This document shows positions 1-6,284 of a stretch of 18,719 bases of DNA, piece by piece. The first letter of the stretch is position 1, and every line of letters starts with the position of its first letter. The translations under genes were made by a program, and so were the position numbers. The stretch is from positions 1 to 18,719 of the forward strand of contig JBAQNC010000213.1 in assembly GCA_049303435.1 (NCBI GenBank). The letters run 5' to 3'. A model generated the notes under the pieces. It saw only the letters and a list, made by a program, of their open reading frames with translations, did no database searches and was not told the origin of the DNA. The DNA comes from Parvibaculum sp049303435 (GTDB taxonomy: Bacteria > Pseudomonadota > Alphaproteobacteria > Parvibaculales > Parvibaculaceae).

Positions 1-5
1 AATTA

Positions 6-22
6 TTTAGAATAATTGTAAA
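6..22. promoter_or_regulatory. Irr box (iron control element) candidate
   Basis: The 17 bases TTTAGAATAATTGTAAA match the Irr iron control element, recalled as TTTAGAA-N3-TTCTAAA, with one mismatch in the right arm. Irr is the haem- and iron-responsive Fur-family regulator of Hyphomicrobiales and Rhodobacterales. Read on the minus strand, the box contains a -10-like TACAAT, and TTGACA lies 22 bases further upstream, a spacing longer than normal. The controlled gene is therefore more likely off the left edge, transcribed leftward, than trpS. The motif match is seen; binding and target are inferred. Confidence 0.5.
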
Positions 23-224
23 GTGAGAAGCCCCTGCCGCCTTGTCAAGACAGTCAAGAATGATTCCAGATTATGTTCCCGAAATCCGGAGGTGAGCCCG
101 GCTAGCGGCGGCAAATGGAGGCGATTCAAGGCCTGTCCCCGCTCAGACATTGCCAATCCGCGCGTGTCGCCGCATAACCTGCGGCAACTCCCGTTTCACC
201 GATCAAGACGACGGACCGTTCTAA

Positions 225-1235
225 ATGACCAAGCCGCACAATCGCGTTTTCTCGGGCGTCCAGCCGACAGGCAATCTGCATCTGGGCAATTATCTGGGCG
301 CCATCCGCAATTTCGTCGGGTTGCAGGACACGCATGAATGCATCTATTGCGTGGTCGACCTGCATGCGATCACGGTCTGGCAGGACCCCAAGGAACTGGC
401 GTCGAATACGCGCGAAGTCGCCGCCGCCTATATCGCGGCAGGCATTGATCCCGAAACGCATATCATCTTCAATCAGTCGAAGGTTGCCGCTCACGCCGAG
501 CTTGCCTGGATCCTGAATTGCGTGGCGCGCATCGGCTGGTTGAACCGCATGACCCAGTTCAAGGACAAGGCGGGCAAGGATCGCGAAAAGGCGAGCGTCG
601 GGCTTTACGCCTATCCGGTACTGATGGCCGCCGACATTCTCGCCTATCGCGCGACGCATGTGCCGGTCGGCGAAGATCAGAAGCAGCATCTGGAACTGGC
701 GCGCGACGTGGCGCAGAAGTTCAACAATGACTTCAATGCGCCCGATTTCTTTCCGCTGCCCGAACCCTTGATCATGGGCGAGGCGACGCGCGTCATGAGC
801 TTGCGCGATGGCACCAAGAAGATGTCGAAGTCGGACCCGTCGGATTATTCGCGCATCACCTTGAGGGACGATGCCGACGCCATCGCCAAGAAAATTCGCA
901 AGGCCCAGACCGACCCCGATCCGCTGCCCGAAACGGTAGAAGGGCTGGCCGGTCGTGCGGGCGCGGATAATCTCGTGGGTATCTACGCAGCCCTTGCCGA
1001 TATGACGAAGGCAGAGGTTCTCGGCGAATTCGGCGGCAAGCAATTCGGCGAGTTCAAGCCTGCCCTGGCCGAACTGGCGGTCACAAAGCTTTCACCCATC
1101 ACGTCCGAGATGAAGCGCATGATGGACGATGATCGCGCCTATATCGACGCCATGCTCGAAAAGGGCGCTGTGCGCGCCCGCGCCATCGCCGAGCCGGTTT
1201 GGCGTCAGGTCCGTGAGCATGTCGGTTTCATCTGA
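225..1235 (+). CDS. trpS: Tryptophan--tRNA ligase
   Basis: Class I aminoacyl-tRNA synthetase that charges tRNA-Trp in the cytoplasm, 336 aa, the usual length for bacterial TrpS. The N-terminal SGVQPTGNLHLGNYLGA block carries the HIGH-type signature as HLGN (residues 19-22). GEDQ lies near residue 149, and KMSKS is intact at 199-203, before the C-terminal helical anticodon-binding region. The ATG start puts the signature block at the normal distance from the N-terminus; the ribosome-binding site is weak. About 200 bp of non-coding DNA lies upstream, so it probably has its own promoter. The 20-aa reading frame at 115-177 contains no Trp codon, so no classical Trp attenuation is visible. In many relatives murJ precedes trpS, but no murJ is seen in the upstream 224 bases. 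Confidence 0.97.
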   Translation: MTKPHNRVFSGVQPTGNLHLGNYLGAIRNFVGLQDTHECIYCVVDLHAITVWQDPKELASNTREVAAAYIAAGIDPETHIIFNQSKVAAHAELAWILNCVARIGWLNRMTQFKDKAGKDREKASVGLYAYPVLMAADILAYRATHVPVGEDQKQHLELARDVAQKFNNDFNAPDFFPLPEPLIMGEATRVMSLRDGTKKMSKSDPSDYSRITLRDDADAIAKKIRKAQTDPDPLPETVEGLAGRAGADNLVGIYAALADMTKAEVLGEFGGKQFGEFKPALAELAVTKLSPITSEMKRMMDDDRAYIDAMLEKGAVRARAIAEPVWRQVREHVGFI

Positions 1236-1323
1236 GACTTTAATTTGACATCCTCACTCCCTATCTGAACCCTGTACGGGTCGGGAGACCGGCCCAATGG
1301 CCTTGCGTGAGAGGACCGAGCGA

Positions 1324-2424
1324 ATGAGCGGTAATATCTGGTCGAAGATCACCTCGTGGTTTGGCGACACGATAGAAAATATGCGCGAAAGCTGGGCCTA
1401 TCGCCGCGAGCAGGCGGCAGCCTCGGCGGATGCGGGCGTAGCCGATATTGGAGACGACGGCCCCACAGGTCGCTTCTGGCACAATCTCAATGATCGACCG
1501 GGCATGGGCGGTATCGCCAAGCGCGGCCTGATCGCGCTCGCCGTCATCCTGCTGCTCTATTATCCGATCGGCATGTTGATGGTGAACACGATCGACGACG
1601 ATGCGAATTTCACGCCCGTCGGCGATAATGCGGCCAAGGCTGGCGGATCGCAGGCCGTCGCCATGATGGCGGCGTTGATCGATCGCGAAGTGAACGAAAA
1701 TTCATGGGTCGCCAACGATCCCTTCTTTCAGCCGGGCGTGATGCTCGACAATATGCCGAACTACCAGATGGGCATCATGTCGGCGCTGGCGCGTTTTTCC
1801 TTCGAGATGACCGATCAGGTGGGCCGCTCGCGCGGGAGCAGCGAGGCCGACCCCGATCTGCAGAAGGCGGCGGGTCTGTTGCAATATCCCGGTGACGTCT
1901 GGCTGTGGAATCCGACCGTCTCGCTGGCGCCGCGCGCAAGTTCTGAATCGCAATATCGCACGGCGCGCAAGGCGCTGCTGCACTACAACACGCGGCTCGA
2001 AGTCGGCAACGCTACTTTCGAGCGTCGCGCCGACAATCTCATGGCGACGATCGAACGCATCGTTTCCGATCTCGGCTCGCAATCGGCTGTCATCGATGAT
2101 CAGGTGCGTCTGCATTCGGGCGATTTCATCGACACCCATGCCGACGATGTCTTTTACAACACCAAGGGCAAGCTCTACGGCTACTACCTGATCCTGAAAG
2201 GTCTGGGCGAGGATTTCGCGCCGATCATCAAGGAAAAGAATCTGGACAAGAACTGGGATCGGATGCTGAACACCTTCCGTGAGGCGGCGGAACTTTCGCC
2301 GCTGGTGGTGGTGAACGGCGCGCCGGACTCAACCTTCCGACCGAGCCATCTGGCCTCGCAGGGCTTTTATCTGCTGCGCGCCCGCACCCAGGCTCGCGAA
2401 GTCTCCAATATATTGCTCAAATAG
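1324..2424 (+). CDS. DUF2333-type membrane-anchored protein of unknown function
   Basis: A 366-aa protein from this start. A short cytoplasmic N-terminus rich in charged and aromatic residues precedes one hydrophobic segment (about residues 68-88, around LIALAVILLLYYPIGMLMV). A large, presumably periplasmic soluble domain follows. Its blocks, such as LDNMPNYQMGIMSALARFSF and GRSRGSSEADPDL, are ones I associate with DUF2333, a proteobacterial family without a known function. No catalytic motif is evident. Two starts are possible: ATG 1297 (GGGAG nine bases upstream) and ATG 1324 (GAGAGG nine bases upstream). The second gives a cleaner N-terminus, and 1297 would add nine residues. A TTGACA at 1245-1250 suggests a local promoter, but I see no well-spaced -10. 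The family name is from memory; the topology is read from the sequence. Confidence 0.8.
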   Translation: MSGNIWSKITSWFGDTIENMRESWAYRREQAAASADAGVADIGDDGPTGRFWHNLNDRPGMGGIAKRGLIALAVILLLYYPIGMLMVNTIDDDANFTPVGDNAAKAGGSQAVAMMAALIDREVNENSWVANDPFFQPGVMLDNMPNYQMGIMSALARFSFEMTDQVGRSRGSSEADPDLQKAAGLLQYPGDVWLWNPTVSLAPRASSESQYRTARKALLHYNTRLEVGNATFERRADNLMATIERIVSDLGSQSAVIDDQVRLHSGDFIDTHADDVFYNTKGKLYGYYLILKGLGEDFAPIIKEKNLDKNWDRMLNTFREAAELSPLVVVNGAPDSTFRPSHLASQGFYLLRARTQAREVSNILLK

Positions 2425-2490
2425 GCGACCTTGCCGCTTGCTCCTGCAAATGAGAAGATTTGCGCGTCTATGACAGGGGTGAGAGTGCCG

Positions 2491-2979
2491 ATGAGCAAAA
2501 GCGACAAACAGAAACCTGCCGGAAAGCGCCGTAAGTTTCTTGTCGTGGCCGACGGCACGTCTGAATCCGAAATCGCCATCCATTTCGCCAGTCTGCGCGC
2601 GCTTCACACAAATGGCGTGGTGACCTTGCTGGCCGTGCTCAGCCCGGCGGATGCGGCGGGCCAATGGCTCGGCGTGCAGAACATCATGCGTGAGGAAGCC
2701 CGCGCCGAAGCCGAAGCGACGCTTCACAAGCTCGCCGCTCATGTCAACGAATATGCCGGCATCATTCCCGAGCTTGTGATCCGCGAAGGTCGGCTGGCGG
2801 AAGAATTGCAGAAATTCATCGACGAAGATCCCGACGTCGCCATTCTCGTGCTGGCGGCCGGCACCGGCAAGGAAGGCCCCGGCCCGCTGGTGTCACTCAC
2901 CGCAGGCGGCGGCTTCCGCATTCCCGTCACCGTCGTCCCAGGCGTGCTGACGGAAGAGGCCCTGCGTTCGCTGACGTGA
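2491..2979 (+). CDS. Universal stress protein (UspA-like)
   Basis: A 162-aa cytoplasmic protein with one UspA-type alpha/beta fold. The first strand, KFLVVADGTSESEIAI, is at residues 15-30, and the second, VTLLAVL, at 44-50. The C-terminal strand-loop-strand LVLAAGTGK...IPVTVVPG is at 119-151. The family's ATP-binding loop, G-2X-G-9X-G-S/T, is not cleanly conserved: residues 124-138 read GTGKEGPGPLVSLTA. Nucleotide binding is therefore doubtful. ATG 2491 is preceded by GAGAG at 2481-2485. ATG 2470 and TTG 2431 are in-frame alternatives that would add residues not resembling the fold. A Usp gene just before nfu is a familiar alphaproteobacterial arrangement. An inverted repeat, GCAAAT-N6-ATTTGC (2446-2463), lies just upstream. 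The specific role is unknown. Confidence 0.85.
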   Translation: MSKSDKQKPAGKRRKFLVVADGTSESEIAIHFASLRALHTNGVVTLLAVLSPADAAGQWLGVQNIMREEARAEAEATLHKLAAHVNEYAGIIPELVIREGRLAEELQKFIDEDPDVAILVLAAGTGKEGPGPLVSLTAGGGFRIPVTVVPGVLTEEALRSLT

Positions 2980-3012
2980 TTGTCGCAGAAAGGCGCGATT
3001 TTCTGACGCCTG

Positions 3013-3041
3013 CTTGATTCCCGGCTCGCCACGGTCCATCT
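3013..3041 (+). promoter_or_regulatory. Possible RpoH (sigma-32)-type promoter for nfu
   Basis: CTTGAT (3013-3018), a 17-base spacer, then CCATCT (3036-3041). This is close to the alphaproteobacterial heat-shock pattern as I recall it from Sinorhizobium (CTTGAA-N17-CCATAT), with one mismatch in each element. It lies about 90 bases before the nfu ATG in a 149-bp non-coding gap, the natural place for a promoter. No well-spaced housekeeping -35/-10 pair is visible there. Assignment to RpoH is inference. Confidence 0.35.
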
Positions 3042-3045
3042 ATAG

Positions 3046-3059
3046 GCCAGAATTCTGGC
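3046..3059. repeat. 14-bp perfect palindrome upstream of nfu
   Basis: GCCAGAATTCTGGC equals its own reverse complement. It starts five bases after the candidate -10 at 3036-3041, so it would cover the transcription start, a typical operator position. The inner AGAATTCT recalls Irr half-sites (AGAA/TTCT) but lacks the three-base centre. The binding protein is unknown. Confidence 0.4.
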
Positions 3060-3074
3060 GTTAAACCCTGCTGA

Positions 3075-3088
3075 ATAAAAGGTTTTAT
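3075..3088. repeat. Inverted repeat upstream of nfu
   Basis: ATAAAA-GG-TTTTAT is a perfect inverted repeat of two 6-base arms around two bases. It lies 40 bases before the nfu start codon and 15 bases after the preceding palindrome. It could be an operator or a small AU-rich hairpin in the leader. It is not a terminator, because no GC stem is present. Confidence 0.3.
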
Positions 3089-3128
3089 CGCGGAGACATC
3101 CTTTTCAAGGCATGACCCGAGGGCCCGC

Positions 3129-3689
3129 ATGTTTATCCAGACCGAGGCGACACCGAACCCGGCGACACTGAAATTCCTTCCCGGCCGTGACGTCATGGGC
3201 GAGGGGCATGTGGCTGACTTCCCCAATGCGGAAGCAGCCGAACGCTCGCCGCTGGCCATGCGTCTGTTCAGCGTCGATGGGGTGACGGGCGTTTTCTTCG
3301 GATCAGACTTCATCACCGTCACCAAGGCGGCAGGTGAGTGGCAGCATCTCAAACCCGCCCTGCTCGGCGCGATCATGGAACATTTCACTTCCGGCGCGCC
3401 CATCACCTATGGCAATGCAAGCGACGAACCATCCGCTCATGCCGCGCATGAGGGCGAGGACGACGAGATCGTGCACCAGATCAAGGAAGTGCTCAATACG
3501 CGTATCCGCCCCGCTGTGGCGCAGGATGGCGGCGACATCACTTTCAAGGGTTATGAAGACGGCGTCGTCTTCCTCAACATGCAGGGCGCTTGCGCCGGTT
3601 GTCCTTCATCGACCATCACGCTCAAGCGCGGCGTGGAAAACACGCTGAAGCATTACATCCCCGAAGTGACCGAAGTTCGCGCCATCTAG
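3129..3689 (+). CDS. nfu: NifU family Fe-S cluster carrier (Nfu)
   Basis: A 186-aa Fe-S scaffold or carrier that delivers clusters to apoproteins in the cytoplasm. The N-terminal Nfu_N domain opens with the family signature MFIQTEATPNPATLKFLPG (residues 1-19) and runs to about residue 90. An acidic linker (about 95-113) leads to the C-terminal NifU domain. That domain holds the cluster-binding CxxC in ACAGCPSS, Cys155 and Cys158. Length and two-domain layout match alphaproteobacterial and mitochondrial NFU1-type proteins. It follows a Usp-like gene, a pairing known in relatives. MiaB, which needs two 4Fe-4S clusters, is encoded downstream in the same window. The promoter region carries a heat-shock-like promoter and two palindromes. 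The start is fixed by the signature. Confidence 0.95.
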   Translation: MFIQTEATPNPATLKFLPGRDVMGEGHVADFPNAEAAERSPLAMRLFSVDGVTGVFFGSDFITVTKAAGEWQHLKPALLGAIMEHFTSGAPITYGNASDEPSAHAAHEGEDDEIVHQIKEVLNTRIRPAVAQDGGDITFKGYEDGVVFLNMQGACAGCPSSTITLKRGVENTLKHYIPEVTEVRAI

Positions 3690-3818
3690 GAGCTGGATTT
3701 TCCCATCCGGATTGTTGCATTGACTGGCGGTCATTGTTGCAGGCCGAAGGCTGGCGCATCCCGCGTGAGGCGTTATGTTGGGGTACTCGATCATTTTAAT
3801 CTACGGAGTTGAGACCTC

Positions 3819-4412
3819 ATGAGCGGCAAATTGTCAGACGACGCCCTCGACACGCTTTTTCGCACCGCCCGCACGCAAAACGCCTGGACGGACGAGCCGG
3901 TGAGCGACGACGAGTTGCGCGCTGTCTACGACCTGATGAAATGGGCGCCGACCAGCGCCAACATGTCGCCAGCGCGTTTCATCATCGTGAAGTCGAAGGA
4001 AGCGAAGGAAAAGCTTTTGCCTGCGCTCACCGAAGGCAACAAGGCAAAGACCCTTGCCGCGCCGGCAACGGTGATCATCGGCTATGACGTCGAATTCTAC
4101 GAACATCTGCCAAAACTCTTCCCGCATGATCTCACCGCCAAGACCTGGTTCAACTGGTCGGCCGAATGGGCCGAAGCCCATGCTTTCCGCAATGGTTCGC
4201 TGCAGGGCGCCTATTTCATGATCGCGGCGCGCGCGCTGGGTCTGGATTGCGGGCCGATGTCGGGCTTCGACATGGGCAAGGTGGAAGAAGCCTTCTTCCC
4301 GGAAAAGAATGTGAAGGTGAACTTCCTTTGCAATATCGGGCATGGCGACCCCAAGGGTCTGTTCGATCGCAGCCCGCGCTTCGCCTTCGACGAAGTCGCC
4401 AAGATCGTCTGA
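3819..4412 (+). CDS. Nitroreductase family protein, RutE / malonic semialdehyde reductase-like
   Basis: A 197-aa FMN-dependent oxidoreductase of the nitroreductase fold. It closely resembles E. coli RutE, which reduces malonic semialdehyde to 3-hydroxypropionate in pyrimidine breakdown. Shared blocks include LMKWAPTSANMSPARF (residues 39-54), GNKAKTLAAPAT, DVEFYEHLPKLFPH, AFRNGSLQGAYFM and ARALGLDCGPMSGFD. PTSAN and GPMSGFD are typical FMN-contact regions of the family. The ATG start has GGAG ten bases upstream (3805-3808). No other rut gene is in the window, so the pyrimidine role is not supported by context. Reduction of other aldehydes, enones or nitro compounds is equally possible. It sits between nfu and tsaB, ten bases before tsaB, and is probably co-transcribed with it. 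Confidence 0.88.
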   Translation: MSGKLSDDALDTLFRTARTQNAWTDEPVSDDELRAVYDLMKWAPTSANMSPARFIIVKSKEAKEKLLPALTEGNKAKTLAAPATVIIGYDVEFYEHLPKLFPHDLTAKTWFNWSAEWAEAHAFRNGSLQGAYFMIAARALGLDCGPMSGFDMGKVEEAFFPEKNVKVNFLCNIGHGDPKGLFDRSPRFAFDEVAKIV

Positions 4413-4422
4413 TCACAGGACA

Positions 4423-5136
4423 ATGTCAGCCCCCCTCCTCGCAATCGATACGGCGCAAGGCGCACTTTCCGCCGCCGTCGTGAACGGGGCCAATGGAACG
4501 GAGAGGGTGCTGGCGCATCACTTCGAGTTGCGTAACCGCGGTCACGCCGAGGAATTGATGGGCGTGATCGCCAAGGTGCTGGACGAGGCGCATCTGACGC
4601 CTGCCGATCTCGGCGCGCTTGCCGTCACCATCGGGCCGGGCACATTCACAGGCCTGCGCGTGGGTCTTGCCGCTGCACGGGGACTGGCGCTCGCTCGTGC
4701 GTTGCCTTTGGTTGGCGTCACCACATTGGAAGCGATTGCCGCGCCTGTCGAGGCAGAGGCCGATGAAGTCATCGCCGCCGTCTTCGATGCGCGGCGTGAC
4801 GAAGTCTATTTGCAGGTTTTTGATGCGAGCCACCGGGCGCTGACGCGGCCCATGATCGTGCCGCTTGCCGAAGCGCTCGCCCATGTGCCCGGCGCCCGTG
4901 TTGTGGCGGTCGGCACGGGCGCTGAACTGATGGCGGCGCAGATCGCGGAGACCCCGGACCTCACCTGCCGTCTGGCGGATAGTCCCGCCCAGCCCGATGC
5001 GCTGATCGTGGCGCGGCTGGCGCAAGTCCAACTCAAAGAGCGCGGGCCCGATCATTTCCGCCGTGCGCCAGCCCCGCTCTATTTGCGCGCCCCCGACGCC
5101 AAATTGCCCGGTGGCCTCGATCCGGTCCTGGGATGA
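4423..5136 (+). CDS. tsaB: tRNA threonylcarbamoyladenosine biosynthesis protein TsaB
   Basis: A 237-aa partner of TsaD and TsaE in forming N6-threonylcarbamoyladenosine at position 37 of ANN-decoding tRNAs. It has the ASKHA-type fold. LLAIDTAQGALSAAV at residues 5-19 is the phosphate-1-like motif, and IGPGTFTGLRVGLAAARGLA is the family's most diagnostic block, near residues 68-87. EVIAAVFDARRDEVYLQ follows, also typical. The ATG at 4423, with CACAGGA just upstream, starts the protein right at its first strand; the same frame is open further upstream but there overlaps the reductase gene. The stop overlaps rimI by four bases (ATGA), indicating translational coupling. tsaB-rimI adjacency is common in bacteria. 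Confidence 0.95.
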   Translation: MSAPLLAIDTAQGALSAAVVNGANGTERVLAHHFELRNRGHAEELMGVIAKVLDEAHLTPADLGALAVTIGPGTFTGLRVGLAAARGLALARALPLVGVTTLEAIAAPVEAEADEVIAAVFDARRDEVYLQVFDASHRALTRPMIVPLAEALAHVPGARVVAVGTGAELMAAQIAETPDLTCRLADSPAQPDALIVARLAQVQLKERGPDHFRRAPAPLYLRAPDAKLPGGLDPVLG

Positions 5137-5600
5137 CGCCGATGGTTGAGGTTGCGCCCGGCAGTCCTGACGACCTCGATGAGATCGTGGCGCTTCATGC
5201 GGCCTGTTTCGAGACGCCTTGGGGCCTCAAGGCATTTCGCGAATTGCTCGCCATGCCCGGCACTTTCCTCCGGGTCGCGAGGGAGGCGGCGCCTTCCTGC
5301 ATTATGGGATTTATTATCTTGCGGATCGCCGCCGATGAGGCGGAAATCCTGACTATTGCGGTCGATCCGGCGCACCGGGGCCGACGGATCGGCGAGGCAC
5401 TGGTGACGGGCGCCGCCGCAGAAGCCAAGGCTTTCGGGGCCTCGATGCTGTTTCTGGAGGTGGCCGAAGACAATAACCCGGCCATCCGCCTTTACGAGCG
5501 GCTGGGCTTTATGGTGACCGGCAAGCGGCCTGCCTATTACGAGCGCAAAGGGGGTCGCGTGGCCGCCCACATCATGGCTTTGGCGCTCGGGCGGACTTGA
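5133..5600 (+). CDS. rimI: Ribosomal protein bS18-alanine N-acetyltransferase RimI
   Basis: A 155-aa GNAT-fold acetyltransferase that modifies the N-terminal alanine of ribosomal protein S18. The acetyl-CoA loop is visible as HRGRRIGEAL (residues 81-90, the Q/R-x-x-G-x-G/A type). The strand LFLEVAEDNNPAIRLYERLGF is at 106-126; its Glu109 and Tyr121 correspond to the proposed catalytic Glu and Tyr of RimI. The substrate is inferred from the tsaB neighbour and the RimI-like LEV/N-x-x-A-I-x-L-Y motif. Another protein target cannot be excluded, as GNATs are diverse. The start ATG overlaps the tsaB stop (ATGA). ATG 5142 is an alternative start three codons in. Confidence 0.9.
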   Translation: MTPMVEVAPGSPDDLDEIVALHAACFETPWGLKAFRELLAMPGTFLRVAREAAPSCIMGFIILRIAADEAEILTIAVDPAHRGRRIGEALVTGAAAEAKAFGASMLFLEVAEDNNPAIRLYERLGFMVTGKRPAYYERKGGRVAAHIMALALGRT

Positions 5601-5613
5601 GTCGTGAAACGGT

Positions 5614-5619
5614 TATAAT
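5614..5619 (+). promoter_or_regulatory. Perfect -10 hexamer upstream of fur
   Basis: TATAAT, 70 bases before the fur start, is a perfect -10 hexamer in a short AT-rich stretch between rimI and fur. No convincing -35 lies 16-18 bases upstream; TTGAGT at 5597-5602 is only 11 bases away. The promoter may depend on an activator or be weak. It suggests that fur can be transcribed separately from tsaB-rimI. Confidence 0.3.
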
Positions 5620-5688
5620 TCAGGTGCTTAGTGTGTTAAAAAGGCATGTCGTATCCGGTGTCCGGCTGCGATCCATGCCCCCGAACGA

Positions 5689-6222
5689 ATGAACAAGACG
5701 GCGATGACAAAAATCAATTCTGCAAGCGATGTTGATCATGCGGCTTCTACAGCTGGGCCCGGGCATCATGAAAATCATGATGACGAGCACAGGATCGAGA
5801 ATCTGTGTGTTGAAAAAAACATGCGCATGACGGAGCAAAGGCGCGTGATTGCGCGTGTCCTGTCGCTTGCCAACGACCACCCCGATGTCGAGGAGGTCTA
5901 TCATCGCGCTTCCGCCGTCGACAGCAAGATTTCGATCGCGACGGTCTATCGCACGGTTCGCCTGTTTGAAGAGGCGGGTATTCTGGAGCGCCATGATTTC
6001 CGCGACGGTCGCTCGCGCTATGAGCAGGTGCCCGAAGAACATCACGATCATCTGATCGATTTGCAGAGCGGCAAGGTGATCGAGTTCCACAGCGATGAGA
6101 TCGAGTGCTTGCAGCAGATCATCGCGCGCGAACTGGGCTTTGAACTGGTGGATCACAGGTTGGAACTTTATGGCCTGCCGCTCGATCGCGACAGGAAACA
6201 GGGCGGTCCGAAGAAGGACTGA
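5689..6222 (+). CDS. fur: Fur family metalloregulator (Fur/Mur type)
   Basis: A 177-aa DNA-binding metal sensor. The winged-helix part starts with RMTEQRRVIARVL (residues 46-58) and includes ISIATVYRTVRLFEEAGILERHDF, the recognition-helix region. The dimerisation and metal domain keeps His118, His119, Asp120 and His121 in EEHHDHLID, Glu132 in KVIEFH and His156 in VDHRLELYG. These are the usual regulatory metal ligands. It lacks the C-terminal CxxC pairs, as do alphaproteobacterial Fur/Mur proteins, so the metal may be manganese (Mur) or iron. It is not Irr, whose sequence differs. From ATG 5689 the N-terminus is about 34 residues longer than usual and includes a His/Asp-rich stretch, HHENHDDEH (26-34). 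ATG 5704 would shorten it by five residues. The rimI-fur-plsC-miaB context is normal for the group. Confidence 0.92.
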   Translation: MNKTAMTKINSASDVDHAASTAGPGHHENHDDEHRIENLCVEKNMRMTEQRRVIARVLSLANDHPDVEEVYHRASAVDSKISIATVYRTVRLFEEAGILERHDFRDGRSRYEQVPEEHHDHLIDLQSGKVIEFHSDEIECLQQIIARELGFELVDHRLELYGLPLDRDRKQGGPKKD

Positions 6223-6284
6223 CATCGCGCCAATGGCGATGAACCGTCCGACAGGAACGGAACGCCGAGAGTGAGGAAAGGCTG

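Noticed and set aside
115..177. 20-codon frame before trpS as a leader peptide
   Set aside because: It has no Trp codon and no following terminator/antiterminator pair, so it does not look like an attenuation leader.
23..337. 104-aa open frame on the + strand starting with GTG
   Set aside because: It overlaps the first third of the certain trpS signature region in another frame, is rich in Arg/Ser/Pro and resembles no family.
6223..6241. CATCGC-N7-GCGATG after fur as a terminator
   Set aside because: No T-run follows and plsC begins soon after; it may be chance or a weak hairpin.
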